Positions 39,341 to 50,950 of a DNA stretch of 64,000 nucleotides are shown piece after piece. Under the pieces are notes generated by a model that did no database searches, was not told the origin of the DNA, and saw nothing but the letters and a program-made list of their open reading frames with translations. This DNA is from Welwitschia mirabilis (Eukaryota; Gnetophyta; Gnetopsida; Welwitschiales). Where the stretch lies: assembly GCA_051453625.1 (NCBI GenBank), contig JBOZIK010000001.1:57839473-57903472 (forward strand), written 5' to 3'. Position 1 is the first letter of the stretch; each line of letters starts with the position of its first letter. The translations under genes were made by a program, and so were the position numbers.

Positions 39341-40545
39341 CTAAGGGGATCAAGAACCCTGGGGGTGAATAGGTACTTTTCTAAAAAATTTAAGCTCAAA
39401 AAAACTTAATGGAATTTAATCACAGATTAAATATAACCAAATAATAAAATCAAGATTATGCATACAAGGAATAAAGAACAGAGTGTAAACCATAAACTAA
39501 AAACCATCAATTTGGATGCATGCAGGATTTATAGTGGTTCAGAAACTTTCCTACTCCACTCTTGATGATCAGCTTCTCCCAAGCTTAATCTCGGATCTCT
39601 GTTACTTCATAGGTTTTGCCAGGCTTATCTGTTAACCCTTACAAAAAGACTTTTACATGCTAAGTCTCAACCTTAATAAAGAACTTTTACAGGCTAAGTT
39701 TCAACCTTTGAAGACAAATAGAAGTGATGCAATAAAGCCTTTGTAGCTCTAATATCACTTGTTTAGTATCAGTACATAGAAGGGAGTTGTTCTCCACATG
39801 AATACAGTGATAAAGTTCTTAGATATGGTTTTGAATGATGTCCTAATCGAAGAATAGATCTTCTCAATCAGATATGAATTAGTATAAAAGATGTACTAAT
39901 GAAAATGTTACTTAATCTTTTAGATCCATAGTGAATATGCTAATTTTGAAAATGTGCAAAAAAGATATATAGGTCATCCTTGGCTTAGGTATTTATAATA
40001 GAGGGTTACTAGGGTTTGATACAATTGAATTGTACCTCCAACGGCTATAAACAGCTAGAAAACAACTAGGTAATAGCTAAGTAATAGGTTACTTTTCTGT
40101 ATCGTTTGGTTGACCCCACAAATATTTAGTTGACCCCATAAGAACTCAGTTGACTCCATCCTAGGTCTGGTTGACTCCTTGTCTCTTGGTCTGGAACTAT
40201 GAACCTTTTTAGCTTCTTAAGTTCAGTCGACTCCTTTTCTTTTGTTTTGGGACTTGACTGTTAGCTCTTCAAATCTAGTCGAGTCCATGAATATTTGATC
40301 GACCACATTCCTCTTAGTTTAGGATTATTAGTTTTTGATATCATAGTTCTGGTTAACCCCTTTATACTCTGGTCGATCCTTCTAGGTTCAGTTTATTTTT
40401 GTTATCTGCTTTAGGTGTAGTTGACCCCTCTAGGATCTGATCGACCCCCACTAGAGGTAAACACAAATAAGCAGTTTCTTTCATGTATTTTGATCCACAT
40501 CTTTCATCTGCATAACTCAAACTCATCTGCACATAAAATCTAACA
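39341..40545 (-). mobile_element. solo Copia LTR
   Basis: Read on the minus strand it starts 'tgttagattttatgtgcag' at 40545, has a U3 full of GTTGACC/GTCGACT-type units (40460-40090), a TATA box ('ctattataaatacc', about 40015-40000), then R/U5 with 'gaaccactataaatcc' and ends near 39341 after 'cccccagggttcttgatcccc'. The end resembles the LTR end of Copia-1 ('tttagggtt..aaatct'). No PBS or coding region adjoins it. Flanking 5-mers on the plus strand are 'acttt' (39336-39340) and 'aattt' (40546-40550), a likely target duplication with one mismatch. Length about 1.2 kb. Confidence 0.7.
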
Positions 40546-40565
40546 AATTTGCACTACAGTAGATG

Positions 40566-42462
40566 TTACAATTATTTTTCACAATGTTGTATTTAGGATT
40601 CTAAGCAATTGTAGTTTTATTTAAGGCCCTTCTTCTAGTGCCAAACTATTGCTAATATATATATATATATAAAACAAAATCTAATGCCTTATAAATTTTC
40701 TAATTTAATAAGAATAATCCTAACATGTTTCTATTTTTCTTCTTTTTTAAAATAAATTTCAGGAAATATAAAATGGTAATCTAATATGAAAAGCTAAAAC
40801 AAAGTCTTTTTTTTAAAAAAATATTGGGAAATATAAAATAGTAATCTAGTATGAAAAGCTAAAACTAAGTTTTTTAAAAGAAAATTGAAGAATATATTTC
40901 TTTTAGATTAGCTAGTAAAAAAAGAATAAAAATAAAAAGAAAAACGATGTATAAACCTAAGTGGTGAAATAAAGAAAAGAACTTAGGTTTCCCCTTTTTT
41001 TGATTTAAAAAAAGGGATCTCAAAAATAATAATAATAATATCTTAAGAAAAAGGATTTTTTATAGGAAATTATAATTTCTTTAAAAATTAAAAGAAAATT
41101 TTATGCCTCTTTTTTTTTTTCTTTTGATCACACTGTGTATCGCCTTTGGGTCTGCTTCTGTGTTTGCCTCTACTTTACAAAGTCTATGATGCCACTTTTG
41201 CTTGTTCTTCGTGCCTAAATGCTACCTCTATTCTACCGTCATCTATCATGCTTTTCCTCATCTATGCTTCTGGCCCGTTTGTGCTCTAATGCATGTTCCC
41301 TTGTGTCTTTATTCCTATTTGCATTTGTGCTTTTCTCTGTTTTCTTGTGATGCGTCTTATTGCCATTCTGGAATTTTTGTGATGCGCTTATCTGTTTTGA
41401 TCTTTGATTACCTTGCTCCTTTGTTAACATTCCATTTTAGGTGGGCATCAGTCGTTCCTTTTTTTCTTGCTGTGAATCTTGGTGTCTTTTGTCCAATTGG
41501 TTCCCCTGCATTTCTATTTATGTATCTCTTGGCCTTCCCTCTGATGGCATTGCTTCTTTGTCAATTGGTGTTGTTTCTTGGCATTCTGATGTTTTGCGTC
41601 TTGATGTGCTTGATTTCCTCTCTGTTCTCATTCATCTAATGAATGCATCTGTCTTCTGTTCCTGATGCATTATCATCTTTTATGTGCTCACCCCTGGTTC
41701 TAATCTCTTGTGTCTTTGATATGCTCTCCTTTCCTCGCTCCTAATCTAGATGTTGAGCCTTTTCTCTTGATTTCATCCCATTTTGGTTGTTTCCTCTTTG
41801 AATTCACCTCTATTTGCAACTGCTTTCCACCATATTTGGAGATATATTCTTGCACTATCCTGAATTTCTGGTGTCTCAATGTCCTCTCATGTTCTTGAGG
41901 CATGAGTCTTTTATGAAAATGGAACAGTGATGAAGTGGAGCAAGGAAATGCGTTCTGCCTTCACGGTTATATTTTTGGATATTGTGTTCATGATTTCTAC
42001 TTGTTTGGCTAGTTTCAAGGAGCATGGGATGTGGCGGTGGCGATGAAATTGTATAGGCGTTAGTTCTTTTTGTGTCTATGTAGGAAAACTTTACTTTCTA
42101 GAATAGGAAATGAAAATGAAATCAAGACAAATCATTCAAAGGCCTTTTCATTAAATATAAATACATGTTTGATGGAGAAATTAGCCCTAGCATACCAAGA
42201 AATTCCTGGTTTTCAATAGCAGAACTTAGCTTAATTACAATGGACAGTTGCTTCTGATCACTCATCCAAAGCTTTGACTTTCAGTAAAGGATACGCTAAA
42301 ATCATTTCTACTATTGGCATTAATCGGTATGGCTGAAATGAACTAGTTACTGTAAAATGATGGAGGTTGGAATCTCGTTGAAGATGTGGTCTCCAAGTGA
42401 CAAAACCAAAACTGTTGTGATTGATCGAATGGTACAAATGTTACCTTTCCCTTCTCTTCTAT
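40566..42462 (-). repeat. duplicated upstream segment, probably a Ty3/gypsy LTR plus intron sequence
   Basis: It matches 56510-58534 in order and orientation, including an (AT)n tract (40655-40670 and 56600-56617), 'accNaagtggtgaaataaagaaaagaactta', a pyrimidine-rich block (41100-41900) and 'tgatcactcatccaaagctttgac'. In the other copy it adjoins a PBS-like site and a gypsy gag, which suggests that the left part, up to about 42050, is a minus-strand gypsy LTR. The remainder to 42462 would be intron. The hydrophobic frame 41202-41639 is not kept open in the other copy and is probably not a gene. Confidence 0.55.
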
Positions 42463-42925
42463 AAATCATGTCCAAACACCTGTTGGAGTTTACATGAACT
42501 CCTTGATTGATTGGCTACAAGCAGAAATAGAAGAAGGTAAAAAGGATCTGTTGAAAGCATGTGAATGCAGTTTTGTTTATGTCATGTTGTTGACCTTGGA
42601 ATACACATTGGAAGAATTGGACTGCACCTTGGATGATGTCTTTGGAAGTTCTCATGAAATACATGAATCATTTGAAAAACTACTTACAATGGTTATGAGA
42701 GTAACATCATTGGCTCTATGGGTCGTTTCTTCTGATGCATTTAATCTTACAGACCAAATTGAAAATTTAGCTGAGGAACTTCATCCATGCCCTCAAGCGG
42801 CCACTGTTGATGAAGTGAAACCTGATTCTACCATTGAAAATGAGAAAGAAGAAACAGGCCTTTCTGGAAATGTTGGGCCTACTGATCAAGTTATCATGGT
42901 TGGATGTTGGCTTGCCATGAAAGAG
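42463..42925 (+). CDS. THADA: THADA-like gene, exon a (partial gene)
   Basis: It encodes about 154 residues beginning 'NHVQTPVGVYMNSLIDWLQ' and ending 'VGCWLAMKE', immediately before a strong donor (GTAAGT at 42926). The start is set by comparison with the second copy, where 'cttctcttttag' precedes the homologous exon at 58535. Here the same place reads 'cttctcttctat', so the acceptor AG is AT. The ATG at 42494 is internal to the family alignment and is unlikely to be a natural start. The C-terminal piece is the beginning of DUF2428. Confidence 0.75.
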
Positions 42926-45900
42926 GTAAGTAAGAATTCCTGTATGCTACTGCCATTTTTTTTCCAAACTTATAAAGCTTATTACTCTGGCTTCATCTTT
43001 ATTGTAGTTGCTAAACTTAGCTGCAGAGACTTCTTCTCTGTTATCAAGATTTCAGTTACCCTTTTCTATCTTTTTCTACATTGATCATACATGAACAAAC
43101 CATTAGTGAATATGTTCTGTGTCTGCAAGCATAAGAGTTCGGGATTTTCCCAAACTGCTTCATAGAACACTACTCTCTAATGTTACTTTTTCATTTGAAT
43201 ATCTGGAAGTCATCACATCCTTGTGTTTTATCAACTCTTCTTTCTTATTTATCCATGAAAATTTTAATTTTAGACTCAAGGAATACCTACAAAATGTCAT
43301 TTCTTAAGTTATTATTGGTATCGCATTTGCTACACATATCCCCATCTTGAATTCAAGCAGATATCTTACAATTTGTTGATTTTTTTGAGGAAAAAGACTA
43401 AAATTCTTGTTAGCGGTGATTTAAAAGGGCCAACATCTCTTCAACATTGGGCGACATGTAGCCCAATAAACCTCCAAGGTTTATGTCTTTTGCATGGTAA
43501 CATTTTCCCCTGACATTTCCAAAAAGTCGGTGACGTGTAGCCATGACTAACAGTCTGTAACATGTTGTGAAACTCAGAAATCCCCGCACAATGGAGGAAA
43601 AATAGGGAATAAAAAGAATTATGAAGGGCAGATTAGGGCATTTACATGGTAACTTGCTTCTAACTCACTTGTGCATATCAAATGCTTTTTTAATTACATA
43701 ATTTTAGTACTTTTCAGCTTATACTATTTATAACTCTTATGGAATTAATAATCGTCACATTTTTTTTAAAAAAATAATTGCCAACATGTTGCATTGACAT
43801 TTTGTGCCTACATGATGATATGCCTCCTCAACATGACTTTTTCAAGCTGCTGACATTAATCAATTGCCAACATTTATATAATTGCTTGTTAGTTACTGCA
43901 AAAAATATATATCATGCAAATATGGCATAAAGTCCTCTACAAGATGAATCGGAATCTTCCCTGAGCGATGAAAGAGGAGAAACATTGAAGGAAACCAGGG
44001 AAGAATTCCAAGGAACAGAAAAGCATGCAAGAAACCAAAGAAACAGATAAGAGCTTGGGGAGAGATCCATCAAGGATAAGTTTCAGCTAAGACATTCTGA
44101 TTGTTGGTATATTTCCATATTTCATGCTGTGTCCCATTCCATTCTGTTCACTGTCCTCTTCTGATCATGCACAACTTTGAATTCCAACACCTTGTTATCA
44201 CAACCCGGGCATCTTTAAGCATTTTTCTAACCCCAATAGAAGGTGTAACGAGGATCAGCCCTGGAGGGGAGTTGAATAGGGTTAATGAATTTTCTATAAG
44301 AAATCCCAACTATTCGCCTATCAAAGTGATTGCTATTATACAATTGTACTTTGCACTAAAATAACCAGAAATTAGAAATTCAAAAGCAAAGTGAAAAAAC
44401 AGTCAAAATAGCAAGCGGCTTGGGTGCCATGCAACTCTACATCCACTCTCAGCGTTAATCTCTTGTAAGACTAACCTAGATCTTGGTTAGACCACCAGTC
44501 AAAGATTTTGAGGCTAACCTTCAAGCTCTAGAACTTGAATTTTGAGGCTCAATCCACAAACCATATATCATAGTTGTGAGACTCGGATTCATTGCAAAAG
44601 TCGAGAAGGTAGTCTAAACTCAGCCTCACCATCCAAATCGAGCAAAACTTGGCAAACTTGGGAAGGCCAAAAGAGTTTGGGCTAACATGCACTTTTGATT
44701 AGCTTTAAACATTTTCATGTATCGAAACAGAACAAGGAGTATTTTTAAGTAAAATATAGGCAGTCTATAGTCCCAGAAGATAATTAATGTGTGTGATAAA
44801 CACATTTATGAGCTTTAATAATTGTTATCTTTAGTTTTTGAAGATTTAAAAGCATTTATAGCTTTAACAAAATACTCAAAACAAATAAGTGATTTATCTT
44901 AACTCTTTACCAACATCTAGCAGTTGATAGTTTTGCATTCCAAACTAGAAAGATTAAATGATATTAGATCTATATCAATAGGATATTTACAAAATGCTGA
45001 CAAAATGTTTTTTATAGGAAGTTTGGTTTATTTCTTTTATTGGATGACCTCTAATGGACATGATCTCTTAGTGCTATTTTGTTGTCCTAGAAACAAGGCT
45101 TTCAAAATATCCTAGAACAAGGCTTCCAAAATATCTTGCATCCCGTTAAAAGGATTTGATGTGACAAAGATATAACCATGATAAGACAACAGCTAAAATA
45201 GATTTAATATCATATGTTTTACTTTTTTTTTTAATTTTTAATTTTGGAGGAACTTCTCCATATGGTCTTGTATGTGCAACAACTTGAATTTTAGGTCCTT
45301 AGATTGGTTAGACTTGCTAGACTCACCATTCTTAGTAAGTTTGACAAGTTTTGCATGTGAACAAGAATTCATTGGGCTTGTTTTCTGGAATTGCAGACTC
45401 ATGAAATTTACAAAAACCAATAAAAAAAATAATTTTTCAAGATTGTGAACAAATGTTAAAATCTGAAATATAAAATACTCTAAATTTATCAAAACATAAG
45501 GAGTAGGAAGCATATAAGACATAAACAAGTATGAACATGATCAACTCTAACAAATGGTATTATACTATTATCAACCGTGATCATGCATTTGTTTATCATA
45601 GGGTGCACATTTGCTTATTGAAGATATTCTCCCTGTTCTTTCTTATCTGTCTGTATTTTAACTTGTGAAATGACAAAATGTGTTTTTTTTTTGGGGAAGC
45701 CACAGAATAATATTTATACTTGCTGTTTTTTATTTTTTATTTTTTGTGTTTTGGTTTGTTTTGAAGTAGTGTTATTTTGATCTGTTATCCTGAACTGTCT
45801 GGACTGTGACTCTTGACTGCTGGAATCATGATTCTAACTGAATCACAGTTCCACATAGATTTAAAGCATTTTTTCAAACAAAAATGATTCAAATCGAGAT

Positions 45901-46978
45901 TTGAATTAAGATTGGTGGAGATTCCTAAAACTATGGTTTATAAGCCTTTGATAAGTTCCCAGTCCAGTCGCCTGATCTTAAAATCTAGTTGCCTGGAAGG
46001 CTTGCAGTTTTTACAGTTGAATGCCCTACAAGTCTTGTTGACCTTGAAAGGTGCAGTTAGCTGACCAAGAAAACCTCATAAAATCTTAGTGTGAAAACCT
46101 TCCAAGTTGGTGACCAAAAATCTATCAAACTTAAACAGAAGACAGCTTATTATGACATCAAGAACAACTTCTAAGATTAACAAAGTGGTTGCAAACTCAG
46201 ATTGGCAGCCATATATAACTGCTGCCTTCATTCTTGGGGCAGTTGACATTTATGCTTCAGGAGGGGGAGAATCCTCTTGTAGACAGTTTGGGAGGGAAGG
46301 AAGAATTAAAGGGATCCTTGGTGCATCAGGTCATGCTGAAAGGAATGAATAGGGGAGGTTGATCAGGACTTTCAGCTTTGGAGATAGTTCTGTGAACTAT
46401 TCTCTCAGGTCCCCCCAGGTAGGATGATGTAAGGCTCATGTTTGAATTTGCTCTGTTGAATAAAGCCATTTTGAGTATTCTTGTTAGGAAGGATTGGTAG
46501 GTTCGTGAAAATGAGGAAGTTCCTCTCCCTTCAAATAGACCATCAAAGTGCTGCTGCCATGGTGTACCCGTTATGTCCCTTCATTTCATAGAAGCAAACA
46601 CTCCTACAGATTTCTTTCTTAAGATATTATATGACTGTCATTGTAAATAGGTTTTTCATTTCAATTAGTCCTATTTTATGCCATGTATATTGTTTGAAGG
46701 AACTCTAAAATGAAGGCTGCATTTTTCCCTTGAGATGTATGAAAATAATGGAAAGCGTGTTTATTTCTTTTTATTTCAATACGGTTCCGTGATTGACGTT
46801 CCTTTTCACATTTGAGCCTGTTCTTAAGTTTCCTTACTCGTTTTACTTGGAACATATACCATGTTCAATGCAAGTTTCCGTTGACTTTTTGGGAATTTCA
46901 TAGCTTTTTAATCAGAAGAAGAATGAGTCTGTTTGATTTCAAAGGGAATGATTCCAATGTGTGATTCATTCTCTGCAG
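42926..46978 (+). other. intron 1 of the THADA-like gene (4.05 kb)
   Basis: GT (42926) to AG (46978, 'ctctgcag'). The second copy lacks exactly this interval, which confirms the boundaries. The intron contains LTR-like sequence at about 44230-46090 and a 27-base tandem repeat near 45080-45130 ('aacaaggcttNcaaaatatc'). Other frames in it have no recognisable similarity. Confidence 0.8.
44230..46090 (-). mobile_element. LTR-like sequence inside intron 1
   Basis: Its left end 'aggatcagccctggaggggagttgaataggg' (44250-44280) resembles the LTR end of the solo element at 39347 ('gggatcaagaaccctgggggtgaatagg'). Near its right end, 45960-46080, there are units such as 'agtcgcctgatc', 'agttgcctgg' and 'gttgacctt', like the U3 arrays of the Copia LTRs. 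The middle was not aligned; around 45035-45120 a trace of a Copia integrase phrase may exist, so it could be a decayed element rather than a solo LTR. Confidence 0.4.
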
Positions 46979-47259
46979 CTCAGCCTTCTTCTAGGAACAA
47001 TAACAAGGAAAGTGCCTTTGCCAGCATGCTGTGAAGGTTCATTGTCAAGCTCATTTAATGACTGCCAAACTGAGAAACTAGTGATCAATGGGAGGCACAT
47101 CAGTAATTCTGGTTGTATTTTGGACGTACAGCAGCTTGAGATCATAGGTCAGCATTTTTTACAGGTGTTGTTGGCCATGAAACATAATGGTGCAATTGAC
47201 AAGACTAGAGCGGGTTTCACAGCACTTTGCAATCGTCTCCTTTGTTCAAGTGATCCAAG
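46979..47259 (+). CDS. THADA: THADA-like gene, exon b
   Basis: 281 bases, entered after 'ctctgcag' and left at 'ccaag|gtcagt'. It encodes 'LSLLLGTITRKVPLP' through 'LEIIGQHFLQVLLAMKHNGA' and 'AGFTALCNRLLCSSDP', a conserved part of DUF2428 (in the family: KEVSLLLG...H.GA...GF..L). The first residue is Leu where relatives and the second copy have Val. Both boundaries are confirmed by the intronless copies. Confidence 0.85.
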
Positions 47260-48585
47260 GTCAGTGTATAGATGCCTGAAGAAAATTTTGTTGACACTGA
47301 AGCTTTTAGACAAGTGTTTAACATGCTTGATAAATTAAATATCCTGTTCTTTTTTTTTTGTCCTTTTAAATCTTGCATTCAACTACCCAGTAAAAATAAT
47401 ATGGTGCACTGCTTGGCTCCGAGATACATTATTTTTAAACTAATAGGGTGGGTGAGTATCTTCTCATCTCTCATGTGGAATGTTATGGCATAGAAGCATG
47501 AGGCTTACTGTGAAGAAGATTCATATTATCATTAAGAAGAAAGGTCACACGAGAAAGAATACTTGATAATCAAGTCATTTCTTCTTTATTTTATTTTATT
47601 TTATTTTTTTGATGTTGTATTGAAAATTGGTAGCGTGGTCCTAAAGCAGAGAGAAGCCGAAATACTATATTTTGGTTTTCTTGTCCTCTTGATACTATTT
47701 GTCATGTATTGCTGAGCTAATTTGTTCCTTCTGTTATTTTATTGCGATTCTGGCAGATTTTATGACGATCATGCTGCTTCTTAGTGCTGACCTATGATTG
47801 GGTCCTGCATCCTGTTCTGTCTTAATCTAAATATTCCAGACAGGACCCTTGAAAAATATTGGCCCCTTCTGTCATTTTCTTGTGATTTTGGTAAATGTTA
47901 TGACAATCATGCTTCTTATTAGTGGTTACCTATGATTATGTCCTGCATTCCATTCCGTCCTGATGTAAATTTTCCAGACAGGACCGCTGAAAAATATTGG
48001 CTATCCTGACAAAATCCTAGGAAATTAAAAACCTATATATTTTCATATTTACAATGTATTTATATATTTTAAGTTTTTAAGGGTCAAAACACCCTCTTAC
48101 TACCACGACTGTGTTGTTGTATGGGGTTGCTTACAGCATTGAAAGGAGGGGGAAAAAGGAGAAAAAGGCAATCAAATCCTCACTAATTAGTTTTTTAATT
48201 TTTTTTAAAAATTATTTTCTTTAAAAAATCAGAAGGCCCCAGGATCTGGGATGGGATTCCGCTGGGAAATAAGTCGCTGGGATGCCACTCTAGAAAAACA
48301 AAATTCGAAACCGCTGGATCTGAACAGGATCCTAGGATACCATTGGCAGGATGGGGTCTTGCTGGGAAAAGGGGATAAATCTCCGGGACGCTAATCACTG
48401 GTGCTAACTATGAACAGACTCCAATTCTTTGTTTTACATTGCTTTTGTAACTTGTGTAGTGTACCTTAGAAAAGCAATGAAGACTTCCAAGTACATCACA
48501 TGTATAACTTGCTATTGATATAAAACGTTATTGCTACTTTCTCAGAAAAGTCATTTTACCTACTTATGTTTTTTTCTTATTTCAG
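47260..48585 (+). other. intron 2 of the THADA-like gene (1.3 kb)
   Basis: GT (47260) to AG (48585, 'ttatttcag'). The intronless copies at 59280/59281 and 51097/51098 show the same junction. It contains a tandem duplication (47727-48000) and a GC-richer stretch at 48230-48400 with repeated 'ggatcc/gctggga' phrases. Confidence 0.85.
47727..48000. repeat. 138-base tandem duplication in intron 2
   Basis: Unit 1 is 47727-47864 and unit 2 is 47865-48000. Shared phrases: 'ccttctgtNatttt', 'cctatgattNNgtcctgcat', 'ttccagacaggaccNctgaaaaatattgg'. About one base in eight differs. Confidence 0.9.
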
Positions 48586-50950
48586 ACTGAATAAGATGCC
48601 TGAGAAATGGATGAAACAACTAATGCAAAGGACTACTGCAAAGGGTCAAACTGTTGATGACCTTCTAAGGCGCAGTGTTGGAATCCCGGCCGCATATATA
48701 GCACTTTTTCTAGATGAGCCAGAAGGTACACCAAGGAAACTTCTTCCATCTGCCATGACATGGTTAATTGGCATAGCAAATTCATTTTTGTCAAAAGCAG
48801 AGGCTACTGATGGGAATGTCATCTCTGGTAGCAGTGTTTTGGATGTTGACAATGAATACTATCAGCTATGTCTTAAGCCTGGTTTTCCTTCTCCCTTTCG
48901 ATCAAGATCTACAAATGACACAGATAAATTAAGGTTGAGGCAGCGAGACGAAGGGGTTGTGCCTACTGTACATGCATTTAATGTTTGGAAAGCCTCTTTC
49001 AATGATACAAACTTGTCAACAGATACATCAGGTTCCTGTTCGGAAGCATTGATGGCTGCTATAAGAGGATTTGCATCACATCATTGGGTGGTGAGAAATA
49101 GTGCCACTCTTGCATATACTGCTTTGGTGCATCGCATGATTGGATTTTTGAATCAGCATAAGCGGGAATCTGTACGGCGTGCCATGAAAGGATTTGAATT
49201 TTTCCATAGGTATCCAATTTTGCATTCTTTTCTTCTTGAGGAATTACATAAAAGCAACCGAACAGCTAGAAGAAAGTTCCCCCCAATTTCAATGAAACTC
49301 TAGACTAGGACAAAGCTTGCATGCTAGCTTGTGCCCTTTTCTAATGATTCTCTCTCGATTCAAGCCTTCTGGCATTAGCCGGGACACTGAGGAATGGTTA
49401 AATCCATCTGCTTTTATTCCTTTTGTCCAAAGATGTGCAATGCAATGCAATCTTAAAGTTCGTGTTTTAGCATCAAAGGCTCTTGCACCTCTGGTCTCTG
49501 TAGAAGATCTGCTAAACACATTGCTTGACCTTGCTGGCAGATTGCCTATGTCATGCAGTGAAATGGCTAAAGGGAGACAAGTAAGTGTCCTGAGAGAGAA
49601 GAAGGCAGTCTCATTTAATGCTGTCCATGGGTTGCTTTTACAATTGAACTCGCTTTTAATGACAAACTGTATGATTATATCAGACGGTCTTCAGAAGGAT
49701 CACATAATTGAGAAATTGCTTCCAATTCTTCAGGATTGTTCTTGGCTTGGGAACATTAAACAATGTTCTTGCCCTGTTGTTTCCAGTGCCTATTTAACAG
49801 TTTTGGATGGCCTACTGAGGCTCGCAGGAACTTACCATTCATGTGCTTCTGTTACAACTGTTAAGAATATGTTAGCTTTCCTTAGCTCCCAGTGTCTAGA
49901 TGCTCAGGAGGTGCAGCAAACTAAGTTCTTTGATTCAACAGTAGTGGATTTGCTAATCCAAGCAGCTTCTTTCTACTTCAATACATTTGTACAAAGTGGG
50001 TTTTCAGCTTGGCAGAATTCCACATTTTCTGATACACATCTGGGGGTTGACGATCTGAAATTGTTTCTGCAGAGGGTAAAGACATGCATGTATCATCCTG
50101 CGTATGAAGTCAGATTGGTTACATTGAAGATCCTTAAAGTAATTCTTGAGTCTATAAAATTGGGGGTGGACAAAAAGGAGCCACCAGCCCATCTGTTGTA
50201 TTTATACAAGTGGCTAAAGTCCGATTTTCAAACCATGTTTTTAAAACGGCTAGAAGAAGAAACATACCCCAAGTGTCTTGCCAAACTACTGCAAGTATTC
50301 TTCCTTTACAATTCCTTGTCATTTTTGAATTCTAGTGATGACCACTTAAAAGGTACTTTTGGCAGTCTTGACATATTAGTAAATGTTTGGAATAAGTTGG
50401 TTTCACTTAAAAATACCATTCGACATGGCAAGACAGAAGAAATATTGATGACATGCCTGGGAATTTGTATTAAACATTTCAGGAGTATTATTAAATCCAA
50501 GATGTTGTCAGACCCCATCGATCACGGTAATTATGATTCAGAAGGCTTCAAGTCAGAAAGCTATTTGACCTCTCTTAGTTGCATGAGCTTATGGATTGGC
50601 TTAATTAAAACCCACAGTGAGCCTACTGAAACAGTGAACATGCGAAGGGCTACGGTTGAGGGAATGGTTGCTTCTGCACTCCTTGATGATGTAGAATGGG
50701 TTAGCTTTAAAATTTCCAGCGATTGTAACGTAGACAGTGTTAAACAATGCAGTATCTCCTCCGTTGAAGACACAAAATTTACATACAAAGACTTAGTAGC
50801 CTTTTATGGTAGGGCAATATTAGATACCTGGTTTACAAGCATTAAACTTTTGGAGGATGAAGATGCTGCTCTCAGGCATAGACTCTCTTTCGCTTTGGGA
50901 CACTCAAAGAAATGAAGTCTTTCACAGAACCGTACAGATATTGTTCCTAG
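48586..50950 (+). CDS. THADA: THADA-like gene, exon c (frame-disrupted)
   Basis: The first open part (to about 49250) encodes 'LNKMPEKWMKQLMQRTTA', 'RRSVGIPAAYIALF', 'VHAFNVWKASFNDTNLSTDT', 'ASHHWVVRNSATLAYTALVHR' and 'FFHRYPILHSFLLEEL': the end of DUF2428 and the ARM/HEAT-like part. At the AAAA run 49250-49253 the frame shifts by one; the family sequence continues in the other frame ('ATEQLEESS'), meets a TGA at 49293, then stays open to 50915 (over 530 residues, starting 'SLHASLCPFLMILSRFKPS'). Near 50915 the family similarity ends at a TGA, shortly before the 100-N gap, so the last part of the protein is missing. Confidence 0.8.

Larger units (their letters stand above)
42463..50950 (+). 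pseudogene. THADA: THADA-like gene (DUF2428), 3' part, disrupted
   Basis: Three exons (42463-42925, 46979-47259, 48586-about 50950) join in frame to give about 1,000 residues similar to the middle and C-terminal part of plant THADA homologues. Known role of the family: yeast Trm732 helps Trm7 methylate the ribose of base 32 in the tRNA anticodon loop; THADA proteins are large alpha-helical repeat scaffolds. Evidence: 'VGCWLAMKE' at the end of exon 1, 'RRSVGIPAAYIALFLDEPEG' in exon 3, and 'WVVRNSATL'. The family's full length in plants is about 2,000 residues or more; the N-terminal half is not in the window. Damage: a changed splice acceptor at 42461, a 1-base frame error near 49250, a TGA at 49293, and loss of frame near 50915 before a gap. 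Long open stretches either side suggest recent decay, or sequencing error at the short A run. Confidence 0.8.

Noticed and set aside
41202-41903. Hydrophobic 145-residue plus-strand frame and lysine-rich minus-strand frames
   Set aside because: The pyrimidine-rich DNA makes such frames on both strands by composition. The homologous block at 57230-57990 does not keep them open.
42494-43084. A 196-residue single-exon gene starting at the ATG at 42494
   Set aside because: Family similarity starts before this ATG and stops at the GTAAGT donor at 42926; the last ~50 residues are intron translation. It is exon a read into intron 1.
45035-45130. Possible Copia integrase trace ('DDL', 'RNKAFK') in intron 1
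   Set aside because: Only a short phrase with stops and no second motif; not enough to call an integrase.
47272-47493. 73-residue frame after exon b
   Set aside because: It lies wholly in intron 2, as shown by the intronless copies.
50004-50788. Minus-strand frames inside exon c
   Set aside because: They are shadows of the conserved plus-strand THADA-like frame.
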